From positions 1-10,810 of the forward strand of contig DJMH01000094.1 of NCBI GenBank assembly GCA_002435305.1: a stretch of DNA of 10,810 bases, written 5' to 3'. Below the pieces are notes generated by a model. That model had not been told where the DNA came from, did no database searches, and saw nothing but the letters and a program-made list of their open reading frames with translations. The DNA is from Dehalococcoidia bacterium UBA6495 (GTDB lineage: Bacteria > Chloroflexota > Dehalococcoidia > Lucifugimonadales > UBA826). Both the position numbers and the translations under genes were made by a program. Numbering within the stretch: the first letter of the stretch is position 1; every line of letters begins with the position of its first letter. Shown in pieces: positions 1 through 7,353 of the stretch.

Positions 1-1
1 A

Positions 2-145
2 GTCGTTCCAGGTATGTATTTCATTCCACCGGAGATGGATCCTAATTTCTACGTTGAAAAGGGATTTAAATTCTTCACTATGCCCTGGCCTACATGGGCT
101 TTGCAGGGAATAGGGAACGGGCTTAGTGGGATTAATAGGGACTAA
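2..145 (+). CDS. 3' end of a gene, possible HpcH/HpaI-type aldolase C-terminus
   Basis: An open frame enters from the left edge and ends at TAA (143-145), giving 47 codons. The visible C-terminus contains FIPPEMDPNFYVEKGFKFF followed by TMPWPTWALQGIGNGL. The pattern of a residue cluster, then 'GFKFFTM', then a glycine-rich end resembles the last beta-strand and helix of HpcH/HpaI (2-oxo-acid) aldolases, where a 'kGfrfvtvg-D' strand closes the TIM barrel. This is pattern memory only; the metal-binding and catalytic residues would lie upstream, outside the window. The lack of internal stops, the protein-like composition and the hairpin 44 nt after the stop support a real gene end. The family call is weak; another TIM-barrel enzyme is possible. 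Confidence 0.5.
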   Translation, partial: VVPGMYFIPPEMDPNFYVEKGFKFFTMPWPTWALQGIGNGLSGINRD

Positions 146-188
146 ATTTGTAAATCCCTATGGATATTTGTAGTTAGATTAGAGGATT

Positions 189-226
189 GAGCCGTTGTAG
201 GACCAGTGGATTTCCTGCAAGGGCTC
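189..226 (+). terminator. Imperfect 13-bp hairpin, likely terminator of the left-edge gene
   Basis: GAGCC (189-193) pairs with GGCTC (222-226). After one G/G mismatch, TTGTAGGA (195-202) pairs with TCCTGCAA (213-220) through one G-U pair. The loop is 10 nt (203-212). The 3' arm is followed by TTTCTC, a short and impure T tract. It lies 44 nt after the stop at 145 and well before the next gene, which fits a Rho-independent terminator with a weak tail. A structured leader is the alternative. An overlapping alternative pairing, TTGAG (187-191) with CTCAA (230-234), is also possible. Confidence 0.5.
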
Positions 227-269
227 TTTCTCAAGAAACGGCCAGATAGAAATAATCTGACCCGTAGCA

Positions 270-284
270 TTGAGTATTTCTCAA
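270..284 (+). repeat. Short inverted repeat TTGAG-5-CTCAA
   Basis: A perfect 5-bp stem with a 5-nt loop. It repeats the TTGAG and TTTCTCAAGA words that also flank the larger hairpin at 187-236, so the 146-390 gap holds two related small inverted repeats. Apart from these and a poor promoter candidate, nothing else was recognised in this gap. Confidence 0.3.
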
Positions 285-351
285 GACTACATACTTCCGT
301 ATTGTTCCCTTTTTAGACCGATTCAAGTTTTGATGTATCCGGTTTCTTAAA

Positions 352-381
352 TTGACTGGGCAACCTGGATTACTGGATTAG
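352..381 (+). promoter_or_regulatory. Weak candidate promoter before the P-loop gene
   Basis: TTGACT (352-357) is a good -35 match. The best -10 at 18-nt spacing is GATTAG (376-381), which is poor. A start site here would lie only a few bases before the ATG at 391 and give a nearly leaderless transcript. That would agree with the absence of a Shine-Dalgarno sequence before that ATG. The evidence is thin. Confidence 0.2.
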
Positions 382-390
382 TACAAAGAT

Positions 391-948
391 ATGAATGTTG
401 TGGATTTTACCCATCCTTTAGGGCAAAAAATAAGTGTGATTGGAGGTGGAGGAAAGACAACTCTTGCCAAAGCTCTATCTGCCAAATATGCCTACAAAAA
501 TATAGAGTTAGACTATCTTCATTTTTTACCCGATTGGGTGGAAAGAGAACCTGAGGACTTTAAGCAAATCGTCTCAAAGGCTCTGAAAGATTCTGGGGAA
601 AAATGGCTCGTAGATGGGAATTACAAAGCGAAATTACAGGATTATGTATCCTCGAGGGCTGACATGGTAATTTGGTTGGACTTACCTTGGTTTTTGATTT
701 TTCGCCGCATACTTGTAAGATCGTGTAAGAGATTAATAGACAGAACTAAGGTGTGTGGCGATAACATAGAAACTTGGCGGCTTTTTTTTAGCAGAAACGC
801 TCTTTGGTGGTGGTACATAACGAACCGCAAGGAGTTTTTTGAACGTGAGGCGAAGTTTTCTGAATATATTCCACCAAACACCCCCGTGATACGTATCAAA
901 AACGCCAGGCAGCTTAACAATTTTTATGAGCATTGGATTGGGAAATAA
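391..948 (+). CDS. P-loop NTPase, FlaR/adenylate-kinase-like (topology-modulation family)
   Basis: This 185-aa cytoplasmic protein has the layout of the small AAA_17/FlaR-like kinases: a P-loop near the N-terminus (VIGGGGKTT, residues 16-24), then LDYLHFLPDW (40-49), WLVDGNY (72-78), the Walker-B-like strand MVIWLDLP (92-99), and an arginine-rich lid (RR..R..KR..DR, about 105-118). The family is often annotated 'DNA topology modulation protein' or 'adenylate kinase'; the true substrate is generally unknown and I assign none. The P-loop is about two residues shorter than the usual GxxGxGKST of this family and resembles the GGGGKTT form of YqeC-like proteins. The segment after the lid is rich in aromatics (ALWWWYI, 137-143). 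The start is the first ATG after an in-frame TAG at 379-381; no clear ribosome binding site is seen. It ends at TAA. Confidence 0.8.
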   Translation: MNVVDFTHPLGQKISVIGGGGKTTLAKALSAKYAYKNIELDYLHFLPDWVEREPEDFKQIVSKALKDSGEKWLVDGNYKAKLQDYVSSRADMVIWLDLPWFLIFRRILVRSCKRLIDRTKVCGDNIETWRLFFSRNALWWWYITNRKEFFEREAKFSEYIPPNTPVIRIKNARQLNNFYEHWIGK

Positions 949-967
949 ATTGCTTTTATTTTATAAA
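938..967 (+). promoter_or_regulatory. Candidate sigma-70-type promoter for the LLM gene
   Basis: TTGGGA (938-943, 4 of 6 matches to TTGACA) and TATAAA (962-967, 5 of 6 matches to TATAAT) are separated by 18 nt. They overlap the end of the P-loop gene, so transcription would start near 973 and leave a leader of roughly 145 nt before the TTG at 1118. This suggests the oxidoreductase can be expressed separately. The region is AT-rich, so chance matches are possible. Confidence 0.3.
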
Positions 968-968
968 A

Positions 969-1121
969 ATGGTTGTTACCGGTTTTGGTAGTAGTCTAGG
1001 GGAAACCTTTTTTCGGAAAGGCAAAGAATGTGGTATCTATTTTTCCTGCACTGGTGACGATTTTGTTTTTCTTTCCGTCCAGTCTGGGAAAGTAATAAGA
1101 AAAAAAGGAGATTCATCTTGA
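969..1121 (+). CDS. Doubtful 50-aa ORF in the leader of the LLM gene
   Basis: The frame from ATG 969 runs to TGA 1119-1121. An in-frame TTG at 933 would lengthen it to 62 aa and overlap the preceding gene. The product (MVVTGFGSSLGETF... ending KGDSS) matches no family I recognise and has no transmembrane segment or clear motif. No Shine-Dalgarno site precedes either start. The one point in its favour is its end: its TGA overlaps the TTG start of the next gene (TTGA, 1118-1121), the usual geometry of translational coupling. It may be a leader peptide or simply open by chance. Confidence 0.2.
   Translation: MVVTGFGSSLGETFFRKGKECGIYFSCTGDDFVFLSVQSGKVIRKKGDSS
1105..1110 (+). promoter_or_regulatory. 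Shine-Dalgarno site fixing a TTG start
   Basis: AAGGAG lies 7 nt before TTG 1118. It is the best ribosome binding site in the left half of the window and justifies the non-ATG start of the oxidoreductase. Confidence 0.75.
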
Positions 1122-2044
1122 GAATAGGGCTCTTTATCGGTGGTGCAGGTTCAGCTGGAACTTTACAACGTCAAATTAGCCAAATTGTCGAAGCCGAAAA
1201 AGCCGGTTTCGACAGTTTTTGGGCAGCACACATAATGGATGTGGACATCATGTCGATGCTGTGCTTGGCGGCTGAGCAGACGACCCGCATTGAAATAGGG
1301 ACTGCGGTAACTCCTACTTTTTTGAGGCATCCAATAGCAATGGCGCAACAGGCCATAACAGTACAAAAGGTGGCAAATGGAAGATTCACATTAGGAATAG
1401 GTGTTAGCCACAAGCCGGTAGTAGAAAACCGTCTAGGTATGAAGTTTCAGAGGCCTTGGAGACACATGTACGAATACCTTCAGATCGTTCAATCCTTGGC
1501 TCGAGAAGGGAAAGTAGATTACCAGGGGGAAATGTTCAGTGCGAACATTGAATTAACAATGCCATCACTTCCTAAGATTCCTGTTTTGTTGGCTGCACTA
1601 GGCCCACGAATGCTAAAGACCGCTGGACAGTTAGCTGATGGGACTATTACCTGGATGACTGGTGTAGAGACCTTGAAGACTCATATTGTGCCCACTATAA
1701 ACGATGCCGCTCGAGAGGCTGGACGAGAGACGCCAAGAGTGATTGCCGCCGTTCCACTTGCGGTTACTGATGATCGTGAAGCAGCTTTTGAACAATCTGA
1801 TAAATACTTCGGTAGATACGGGCAGTTACCCAGCTACAGGGCGATGCTTGACCGAGAAGGTGTTGAAAGTTCCGCCGAAATGGCACTTATTGGTAATGAG
1901 AGAGAAGTTGAGGCCATGTTGAAAGACTACTCTGATGCTGGGGCTACTGATATTGCAGTTCAAATATTCCCTGTTGGCCCAAAACTCGATGATTCTGTAA
2001 TGCGGAGCAAGCAACTTCTGAGTGATTTAGTAGGAAAACTTTAG
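1118..2044 (+). CDS. LLM-class (luciferase-like) F420/FMN-dependent oxidoreductase
   Basis: This 308-aa protein is a complete single-domain bacterial luciferase-like TIM barrel. The N-terminal strand is MRIGLFIGGAG, followed by AEKAGFDSFWAAH (26-38). The family hallmarks are GTAVTPTFLRHP (61-72), NGRFTLGIGVSHKP (87-100), RPWRHMYEYL (112-121) and VDYQGEMF (133-140), then 'IPVLLAALGPRMLKTAGQLA' and 'DGTITWMTG'. These segments look most like the F420-dependent branch exemplified by the mycobacterial MSMEG_4879-type family, so F420H2 is the likelier cofactor; FMNH2 cannot be excluded. Such enzymes act in the cytoplasm on small organic substrates that cannot be read from sequence. The TTG start is supported by AAGGAG at 1105-1110, and the protein begins exactly at the first barrel strand. 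It ends at TAG. Expansion of this superfamily is known in SAR202 bacteria, one reason for the taxonomic guess. Confidence 0.92.
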   Translation: MRIGLFIGGAGSAGTLQRQISQIVEAEKAGFDSFWAAHIMDVDIMSMLCLAAEQTTRIEIGTAVTPTFLRHPIAMAQQAITVQKVANGRFTLGIGVSHKPVVENRLGMKFQRPWRHMYEYLQIVQSLAREGKVDYQGEMFSANIELTMPSLPKIPVLLAALGPRMLKTAGQLADGTITWMTGVETLKTHIVPTINDAAREAGRETPRVIAAVPLAVTDDREAAFEQSDKYFGRYGQLPSYRAMLDREGVESSAEMALIGNEREVEAMLKDYSDAGATDIAVQIFPVGPKLDDSVMRSKQLLSDLVGKL

Positions 2045-2075
2045 TAAACAGCTTGCTATTTTGGTTGTTTTCGTA

Positions 2076-2127
2076 AGTGAATTTCGTGATAGGTTACAGG
2101 TGGAACCACCCTGTTCAAAATTTCACT
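2076..2127 (+). terminator. Long imperfect stem-loop after the LLM gene
   Basis: AGTGAATTT (2076-2084) can pair with AAATTTCACT (2118-2127) allowing a one-base bulge. Inside it, ACAGGTG (2096-2102) pairs with CACC-c-TGT (2107-2114) around a GAAC tetraloop with one bulged C. It lies 31 nt after the TAG at 2044 and is followed by TTGGTT, not a clean T tract. It could terminate the LLM transcript or be a structured element before the giant lipoprotein gene. Confidence 0.35.
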
Positions 2128-2132
2128 TTGGT

Positions 2133-2138
2133 TATAAA
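2133..2138 (+). promoter_or_regulatory. Possible -10 element for the giant lipoprotein gene
   Basis: TATAAA directly follows the stem-loop at 2076-2127 and precedes the ATG at 2236 by about 100 nt. No good -35 was found; TGTTCA at 2112-2117 is only 15 nt away. Listed as a candidate because the gap has no better one. Confidence 0.2.
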
Positions 2139-2235
2139 ATCAGCTATGAATCAGTAGGGTTGGTTTAGTTCGTCAGAATACTTGAAAGAACAGGTTCGAA
2201 ATTTAGTGGGAAGCATCGCTAGGTTCAATTCAATA

Positions 2236-5200
2236 ATGAGATATTTCCTTTTTCTGGTACTCAGTATCTTTTTACTCTCGTTAGTCGCATGCGATACTGC
2301 CCTTGGTAGAGCTATTGGTGGTGAAGACGATGGTGGGGCTATTGAGATGCCATCACCACCGGAATCTAGGGTCATTTATAAAGTTTCAGGGAAACTTGAT
2401 ACTCCTGCCCCCGACGTAGACAAATGGACATTTCAAGGTGAGAAAGGTCACACCGCAGAAATACACTTGGAAACTGCGCCCGGTGCGATAACTACTATAG
2501 ACACTTTACTTTTACTGGAAGGCCCTAATGGTGAGGAAATTGCCTCCAATGATGATTACAACGGCGTACATGCCGGTATTGTCACTGTGCTTCCTGAATC
2601 CGGACAGTACACAGTCGTAGCAAGAGGATATGGTCTCGCTTTCGGGCCTTATGAATTGACACTTTTTTTTGAAGGTGCATATGTAGATAACGATGGGGGT
2701 AAAATCGCGGAAACTGATGCCTCAGGTTTGAGTGTTTCCTACGGTGAAATACAGATTGGTACCGACGAAGACATTTGGGAGATTCCAGTTTTGAAGGGAG
2801 ATACCCTGGTTATCGCTCTAGACGGGATCACCTATTTGGACCCTATTTTAACTTTGCTTGATCCTGACGGTGTACGAGTCGCTTACAGCGACGATTATGT
2901 GGGTCAGGACGCACAGATCACCTATGTTGCTGAAAAGGACGGGGTTCATTTGGCGATTGCGAGAGGTTACGGAGGGAAATCTACAGGAGATTATCACCTT
3001 ACAATCTCAGGCAACCCAGAAAGGTCCATTTTGAATTCGATTACTGACAATTTAATGAGGATCGAAGCTGAGCTCGCGGCCTCGGGTGAGTTAGCCGCAG
3101 CCGCCGCGACAGCTGAATTGGCAGAAGCTGCCGAGATAGCTGAATATCATGCTGGCAGGGAACAAAGGGAAGCTGACTTAGCCTCTATTGTCGCTGAAGA
3201 GGCGGAAAGGGCTTCTGCAGGGGCTGATATGGCCTTGGGTATAGCAAAACGAGCCAGGGATGATGCAAAGTATAAACTGGAAGAACTAACTGATTTATCT
3301 GAGAATTTGGATGAAATGGTAGTTAATGATATCGAGTCCTTGGAAAAGGTTGCAGCCGATTCAAATGCGGCCTATGAAGCGACCCAAACTGCTGAAGATA
3401 GGGTCGCAGAACTGGAAGCCGAATTGAGGGAACTTCGAGAAAGTAAGGCAGAGTCAGACCGAATACTTGAAATGACCGAAGCGAGATTGGAGGCCTTAGC
3501 AGAAAGACAAAGAGCGGCGACTGAATCTCAAACAACACGGTTAGCTGAGGCTGAAACCCTGGCTAGATTGGCGAAAAATGCTGAATCTGCAGCAAAGGCG
3601 GAGGTTGGAGCACAGGCAGCCAGAGCTGAATTAGCGCAGCGTTCTGCAACAGCCGTCAAGGCTGAGTTGGATGCTCTTTCAGCGAGTATTGCAGAAAAAG
3701 CTGCTCAAGAAGATCTGGCCAGACAATCTCGAGAGGCGGCTGAGGCTGAGGCAATTGCAAAGTCTGCGGTTTCATCAGCAAAAGAAAGTGTGTCTGAATC
3801 ACTACTTATTACCGTCATAGAAGGTGGTTATGTGGGGGTTTCAACTCCAGAACATGGGACTGCATCCGTAGTTGATGGGGAGATCTATTATACTCATAAC
3901 GGTTCTTCAAATGCCGTGGATTCTTTCACTGCCACAGTAAAAGGTGAAGATGGAGAACTTCTCGACGTAAGGATGTGGGTGACACTGACTTACCTAAAAC
4001 CAAATAGTGCTCCTGTGGCTGTTGACGATTCGATTTCAATCCAGTCGGGTGGTGCCTCACCCATTATACTCACAACTAACGATACCGACGTGGATGGACA
4101 CGATTTAAAAATAACACATATCAATGGTTCCTCCATAAACCCTGGAGAGACTCTTAATCTTAGTGAAACGGCAAACGTAGTGTTATGTGATGATACATTC
4201 TGTGGGTCAATCGCAAACGGGGTCGTATACTACTCAACTCATCTAGGAAATTTCAGTGGTCAGGATACCTTCACTTACACATTATCAGATGAGAATGGTC
4301 TTTCTGCAGTTGGGACGGTCGTTGTGGACCTTACAACGGATTACAAATTTCCAGTTGCTTTGGAACAGAATATTCAAACCCAGCAGGGTGCTACTAGCAA
4401 ATATGTCCTGACCGGGATTCCTACTTCAAGTCCTATTGATTCAGTGACGCAAGGTAACTATGGGTCAGTTGAGATTTTGGATAAGGACTCGGTTAAATAC
4501 AGCCACACGGGATTCAGAGATGCATCTGATATTTTCACATACACTGTTCGTGATGAATTTGGAGCTAAAGCTTCCGGAAACGTTAATGTAGTGGTAGAAA
4601 TAACAAATTCTGTTCCAACTCCTCAGAATGTCACGGCCTCGGTTGACGAAGGGGAAACAGTGCATATCCCTGTGACTGGAGTTTTGTCGGGGTTCACCCC
4701 TGAGCAATTAGATCCCGAATCGGATATCCTGAGGCCTACCCGAGAGGACTCTATCTTTTATACGGATCCAACAGCTATTCAGCCTTCCAATGGATCATAC
4801 ATATACAAACCCATTGTCGATAGCGAAACAGGTGAAATTACCGGATACCATTTGCAATACACGCATGACGGTTCCGAGACAACACAGGACACATTTAATT
4901 ATGAACTAGTTCAGGAGGACGGAGGAACTGGTCGGGGCACAATGACGATTAATGTAGCCCCCGTTAACGATATTCCACTTGCATTGAATTATTCATTAGA
5001 TGTTGATCAAGGGAATTCTGTAAATGTGGATGTAGTCGATTCTGATACTGATCCCGATGGACCAGAATTACAGGTCGAAATAGTGACAAGCCCTGAATAT
5101 GGCTCAGTAGCTATGGATGGATCAAATTTGACGTATACCCACGGGGGATCTAGCTCCGACGATTCGTTCGAGTATTCATTGGATGACGGACAAGGAGGAC

Positions 5201-7353
5201 ACCCTGTTACAGCGATAGTTAAGATAACTGTCAATTTGGCATTCCTTGACGTAGCTGCTGCTTCTTTGCCTTCACCCGCACAAGACAAAGTTCCATGGGA
5301 TCCTGAGATTGGAATACGAATATCCTCATCTGATAATTTGACTATTAGAAATCTTGATGGCGCTTTTTCTTTGTATGAATGTTTTGATGCAGTATGTGAG
5401 GATTCACAATTAACGCCAGTAACTGGACAAACAAAGCAGTTGGGAGAGACCTCTAGTCAGATACTTAGTTTCATTCCGGAAGTGCCCTTGTACGGCAATA
5501 CCACATACAAGGTTTCCGTTAATTCAGATTCAGGTGTCGAGTTAGCTGGAGGTAACCTCCAAAAACTATCAGGTTTGATAGGTGATGTTAATTCATGGAC
5601 ATTCACCACAGCAGAGATGACAAGATTTACAATACCTCTTTTGGTTACTTACAGCGACTCAGAATGTAGAGGAGCTCAAGAACCAAAAATCGCAAATAGG
5701 ATTGGAGAATCTCTTTGTCTAACATTAGATGAGATTGATGAGCTTCTTTACGGTATGGAAGAAGACAAACCAAGTCACTATTTTGACTCGATGAGCTCTG
5801 GTAAATTCGTGGTATCTCCAATTCGCGACCGGGCTGGTCATGTCGTTAAATCCTTCCAAATAGATAGAAATAAACCGTACATTGGGGGGAATTGTGGACG
5901 TCATTTTGAAAAAGAAGGATTGAAAGCTTTTTCAGGTTGCCCTGACTACGACCAAGATACCACGCTACGAGCAGAAATGGATCTCTTGTTCGATCGATTC
6001 AGGTATAGAAATATAACCCACAAAAATGGATCATATAATTTGTTGGCTCCCTATCTACCTACTAGAGAAGCGACGATTTCTAATTTTGGGATAGGAGGTG
6101 AGCAGGATAAATTAGGCAACGGTCAACACTATTTTAGGAATATAACTCCCATTTATGTCTGGGGGGTCGGTGGTCCTGACTCTTCTCCTTGGTCCACAAT
6201 AGGAATGGCATCGCCGCCCACGGGGTCTCAGCAGACAGCACTCGATATATCACACGAAGAGACTCACAGGACGTGGGGCCATGAATTGGGCCACGCATAT
6301 TTTGGATTGCCAGACTACTATTACACAGGTTCACCAGGCCCGAACAAAACAGGACCTCTAGATATTATGGGTGATCGAAGTGGTCATAGCTTTGGTAAAC
6401 AGTGGCCGCCTTTTACGGCTTGGAGCCTGGTTAAATCAGAATTTGAAGATCCGGATCAATTGTTTGACGATTCAGATTTGATCTCTTATATAGACAACAG
6501 TTCTGATAATGCACCCAGCGGTACCGCTGCTATGTATAGCAAATCACATTCATCAGGGTTCAACATAATCAAAGTGCCAGCAATCATAGAGAGAGATACT
6601 CGATTGGTTAGAGGGTATTATCTGCTAGAGCTGTACGGGTCTACCGGTTATGATTCCCAAATATATGTTAACTCCGACACAGTTAATTTTACTGATAATC
6701 CTGGCGCCTTTCCGGGCGGAATAGCAATATGGAAATGGGATAAAACAGAGCAAAAAGTACGAACCGATGTTTGCAAACAGTACTTTACTAACCTACCTAA
6801 GTGCGACTTTGGATTCTTGTTCCAAAATGGAAATCATTCAGACATAATAGAGTATTACCCTAGCATTCCAAGTATTACATCGGGGAATGATTCTAATGAT
6901 GCTACTCACGGCCGTTCACCTGGGATATACAACATATTCCCATGGTGGTACTCACCACAATTACCATATGGGGCTAATTACGAAGATGACTTGTCTAAAA
7001 TGCCCACTACCATAGAACTGCCGGTACTGGAAATCGCACCATTTGCTGAAGATCCAAATTTTGGTGGTGGCAGCCGGGTTGCTACCGTTACCCTTTCATT
7101 TGACCAGCTCGTAGGGGATATAAAAACTGGAATACAAAGTGCTTCATCGAGTGGGAATATAGATAACCTTGCCGGATATACTTTTGGCGATACCGCTACA
7201 TTTACGTACAACGTAGAAAAACATCAGACCCCGGAGTCGATGACTTACAAAGATCACGTGAGAGAAGGGCAGGTCCAATTTGCATCCGGTGCAATGTGGG
7301 ATGAAATGCAGGCCTATGGTTACTTCAGATTTCAGGAAGTACCTGATCAGTGA
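2236..7353 (+). CDS. Giant lipoprotein with PPC, coiled-coil, cadherin/Ig-like and M6-like metallopeptidase domains
   Basis: This is a 1705-aa predicted surface protease. From ATG 2236 the signal peptide is MRYFLFLVLSIFLLSLVAC, with lipobox LVAC and lipidated Cys19; a TTG at 2182 would add 18 residues before it, so ATG is preferred although both ribosome sites are weak. Domains in order: PPC 1 (about 45-147) and PPC 2 (160-259), both with a DDY turn and ARGYG; an Ala/Glu-rich coiled coil (262-524); a half-length beta domain (525-589); four cadherin/Ig-like repeats (590-703, 704-790, 791-908, 909-1004); a Big_5-like domain ending NSWTFTTAE (1010-1127); and an M6-like metallopeptidase. The zinc motif HELGH (1349-1353) is followed by GLPD (1357-1360) and LDIMGD (1375-1380). 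YYLLELYG (1461-1468) and GGIAIWKWD (1494-1502) match the later M6 beta region. HEETH (1340-1344) lies just upstream of HELGH. Substrate unknown. The frame stays open beyond the final TGA (see 7351-7395). Confidence 0.9.
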   Translation: MRYFLFLVLSIFLLSLVACDTALGRAIGGEDDGGAIEMPSPPESRVIYKVSGKLDTPAPDVDKWTFQGEKGHTAEIHLETAPGAITTIDTLLLLEGPNGEEIASNDDYNGVHAGIVTVLPESGQYTVVARGYGLAFGPYELTLFFEGAYVDNDGGKIAETDASGLSVSYGEIQIGTDEDIWEIPVLKGDTLVIALDGITYLDPILTLLDPDGVRVAYSDDYVGQDAQITYVAEKDGVHLAIARGYGGKSTGDYHLTISGNPERSILNSITDNLMRIEAELAASGELAAAAATAELAEAAEIAEYHAGREQREADLASIVAEEAERASAGADMALGIAKRARDDAKYKLEELTDLSENLDEMVVNDIESLEKVAADSNAAYEATQTAEDRVAELEAELRELRESKAESDRILEMTEARLEALAERQRAATESQTTRLAEAETLARLAKNAESAAKAEVGAQAARAELAQRSATAVKAELDALSASIAEKAAQEDLARQSREAAEAEAIAKSAVSSAKESVSESLLITVIEGGYVGVSTPEHGTASVVDGEIYYTHNGSSNAVDSFTATVKGEDGELLDVRMWVTLTYLKPNSAPVAVDDSISIQSGGASPIILTTNDTDVDGHDLKITHINGSSINPGETLNLSETANVVLCDDTFCGSIANGVVYYSTHLGNFSGQDTFTYTLSDENGLSAVGTVVVDLTTDYKFPVALEQNIQTQQGATSKYVLTGIPTSSPIDSVTQGNYGSVEILDKDSVKYSHTGFRDASDIFTYTVRDEFGAKASGNVNVVVEITNSVPTPQNVTASVDEGETVHIPVTGVLSGFTPEQLDPESDILRPTREDSIFYTDPTAIQPSNGSYIYKPIVDSETGEITGYHLQYTHDGSETTQDTFNYELVQEDGGTGRGTMTINVAPVNDIPLALNYSLDVDQGNSVNVDVVDSDTDPDGPELQVEIVTSPEYGSVAMDGSNLTYTHGGSSSDDSFEYSLDDGQGGHPVTAIVKITVNLAFLDVAAASLPSPAQDKVPWDPEIGIRISSSDNLTIRNLDGAFSLYECFDAVCEDSQLTPVTGQTKQLGETSSQILSFIPEVPLYGNTTYKVSVNSDSGVELAGGNLQKLSGLIGDVNSWTFTTAEMTRFTIPLLVTYSDSECRGAQEPKIANRIGESLCLTLDEIDELLYGMEEDKPSHYFDSMSSGKFVVSPIRDRAGHVVKSFQIDRNKPYIGGNCGRHFEKEGLKAFSGCPDYDQDTTLRAEMDLLFDRFRYRNITHKNGSYNLLAPYLPTREATISNFGIGGEQDKLGNGQHYFRNITPIYVWGVGGPDSSPWSTIGMASPPTGSQQTALDISHEETHRTWGHELGHAYFGLPDYYYTGSPGPNKTGPLDIMGDRSGHSFGKQWPPFTAWSLVKSEFEDPDQLFDDSDLISYIDNSSDNAPSGTAAMYSKSHSSGFNIIKVPAIIERDTRLVRGYYLLELYGSTGYDSQIYVNSDTVNFTDNPGAFPGGIAIWKWDKTEQKVRTDVCKQYFTNLPKCDFGFLFQNGNHSDIIEYYPSIPSITSGNDSNDATHGRSPGIYNIFPWWYSPQLPYGANYEDDLSKMPTTIELPVLEIAPFAEDPNFGGGSRVATVTLSFDQLVGDIKTGIQSASSSGNIDNLAGYTFGDTATFTYNVEKHQTPESMTYKDHVREGQVQFASGAMWDEMQAYGYFRFQEVPDQ
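3019..3807 (+). other. Alanine/glutamate-rich coiled-coil segment within the giant protein
   Basis: Residues 262-524 of the lipoprotein are almost free of Pro, Gly and aromatics. They carry repeated Ala-Glu-Leu-Ala, Glu-Ala-Glu and Arg-Glu-x-x-Glu words such as RVAELEAELRELRESKAESD, typical of a long alpha-helical coiled coil. At about 1.5 A per residue it could span close to 40 nm if continuous. It separates the lipid-anchored PPC pair from the beta-domain array and peptidase, so a stalk or oligomerisation role is inferred. Confidence 0.85.

Noticed and set aside
642..933. Two minus-strand open frames inside the P-loop gene
   Set aside because: They are shadows of a gene with clear family motifs on the plus strand, and neither product resembles a known protein.
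2182..2235. TTG start 18 codons upstream of the lipoprotein ATG
   Set aside because: It would place a charged 18-residue segment before a classical signal peptide; ATG 2236 gives a normal lipoprotein leader.
3019..3807. Low-complexity DNA repeat
   Set aside because: The repetitiveness is at the protein level (coiled-coil heptads); no exact tandem DNA unit is visible.
7351..7353. TGA as a selenocysteine codon
   Set aside because: No convincing SECIS hairpin follows, the site is an interdomain linker and not a redox centre, and no selenoprotein family is suggested.
7351..7353. UGA reassigned to tryptophan in this organism
   Set aside because: Tryptophan is encoded by TGG throughout both large ORFs; a recoded genome would use TGA often.
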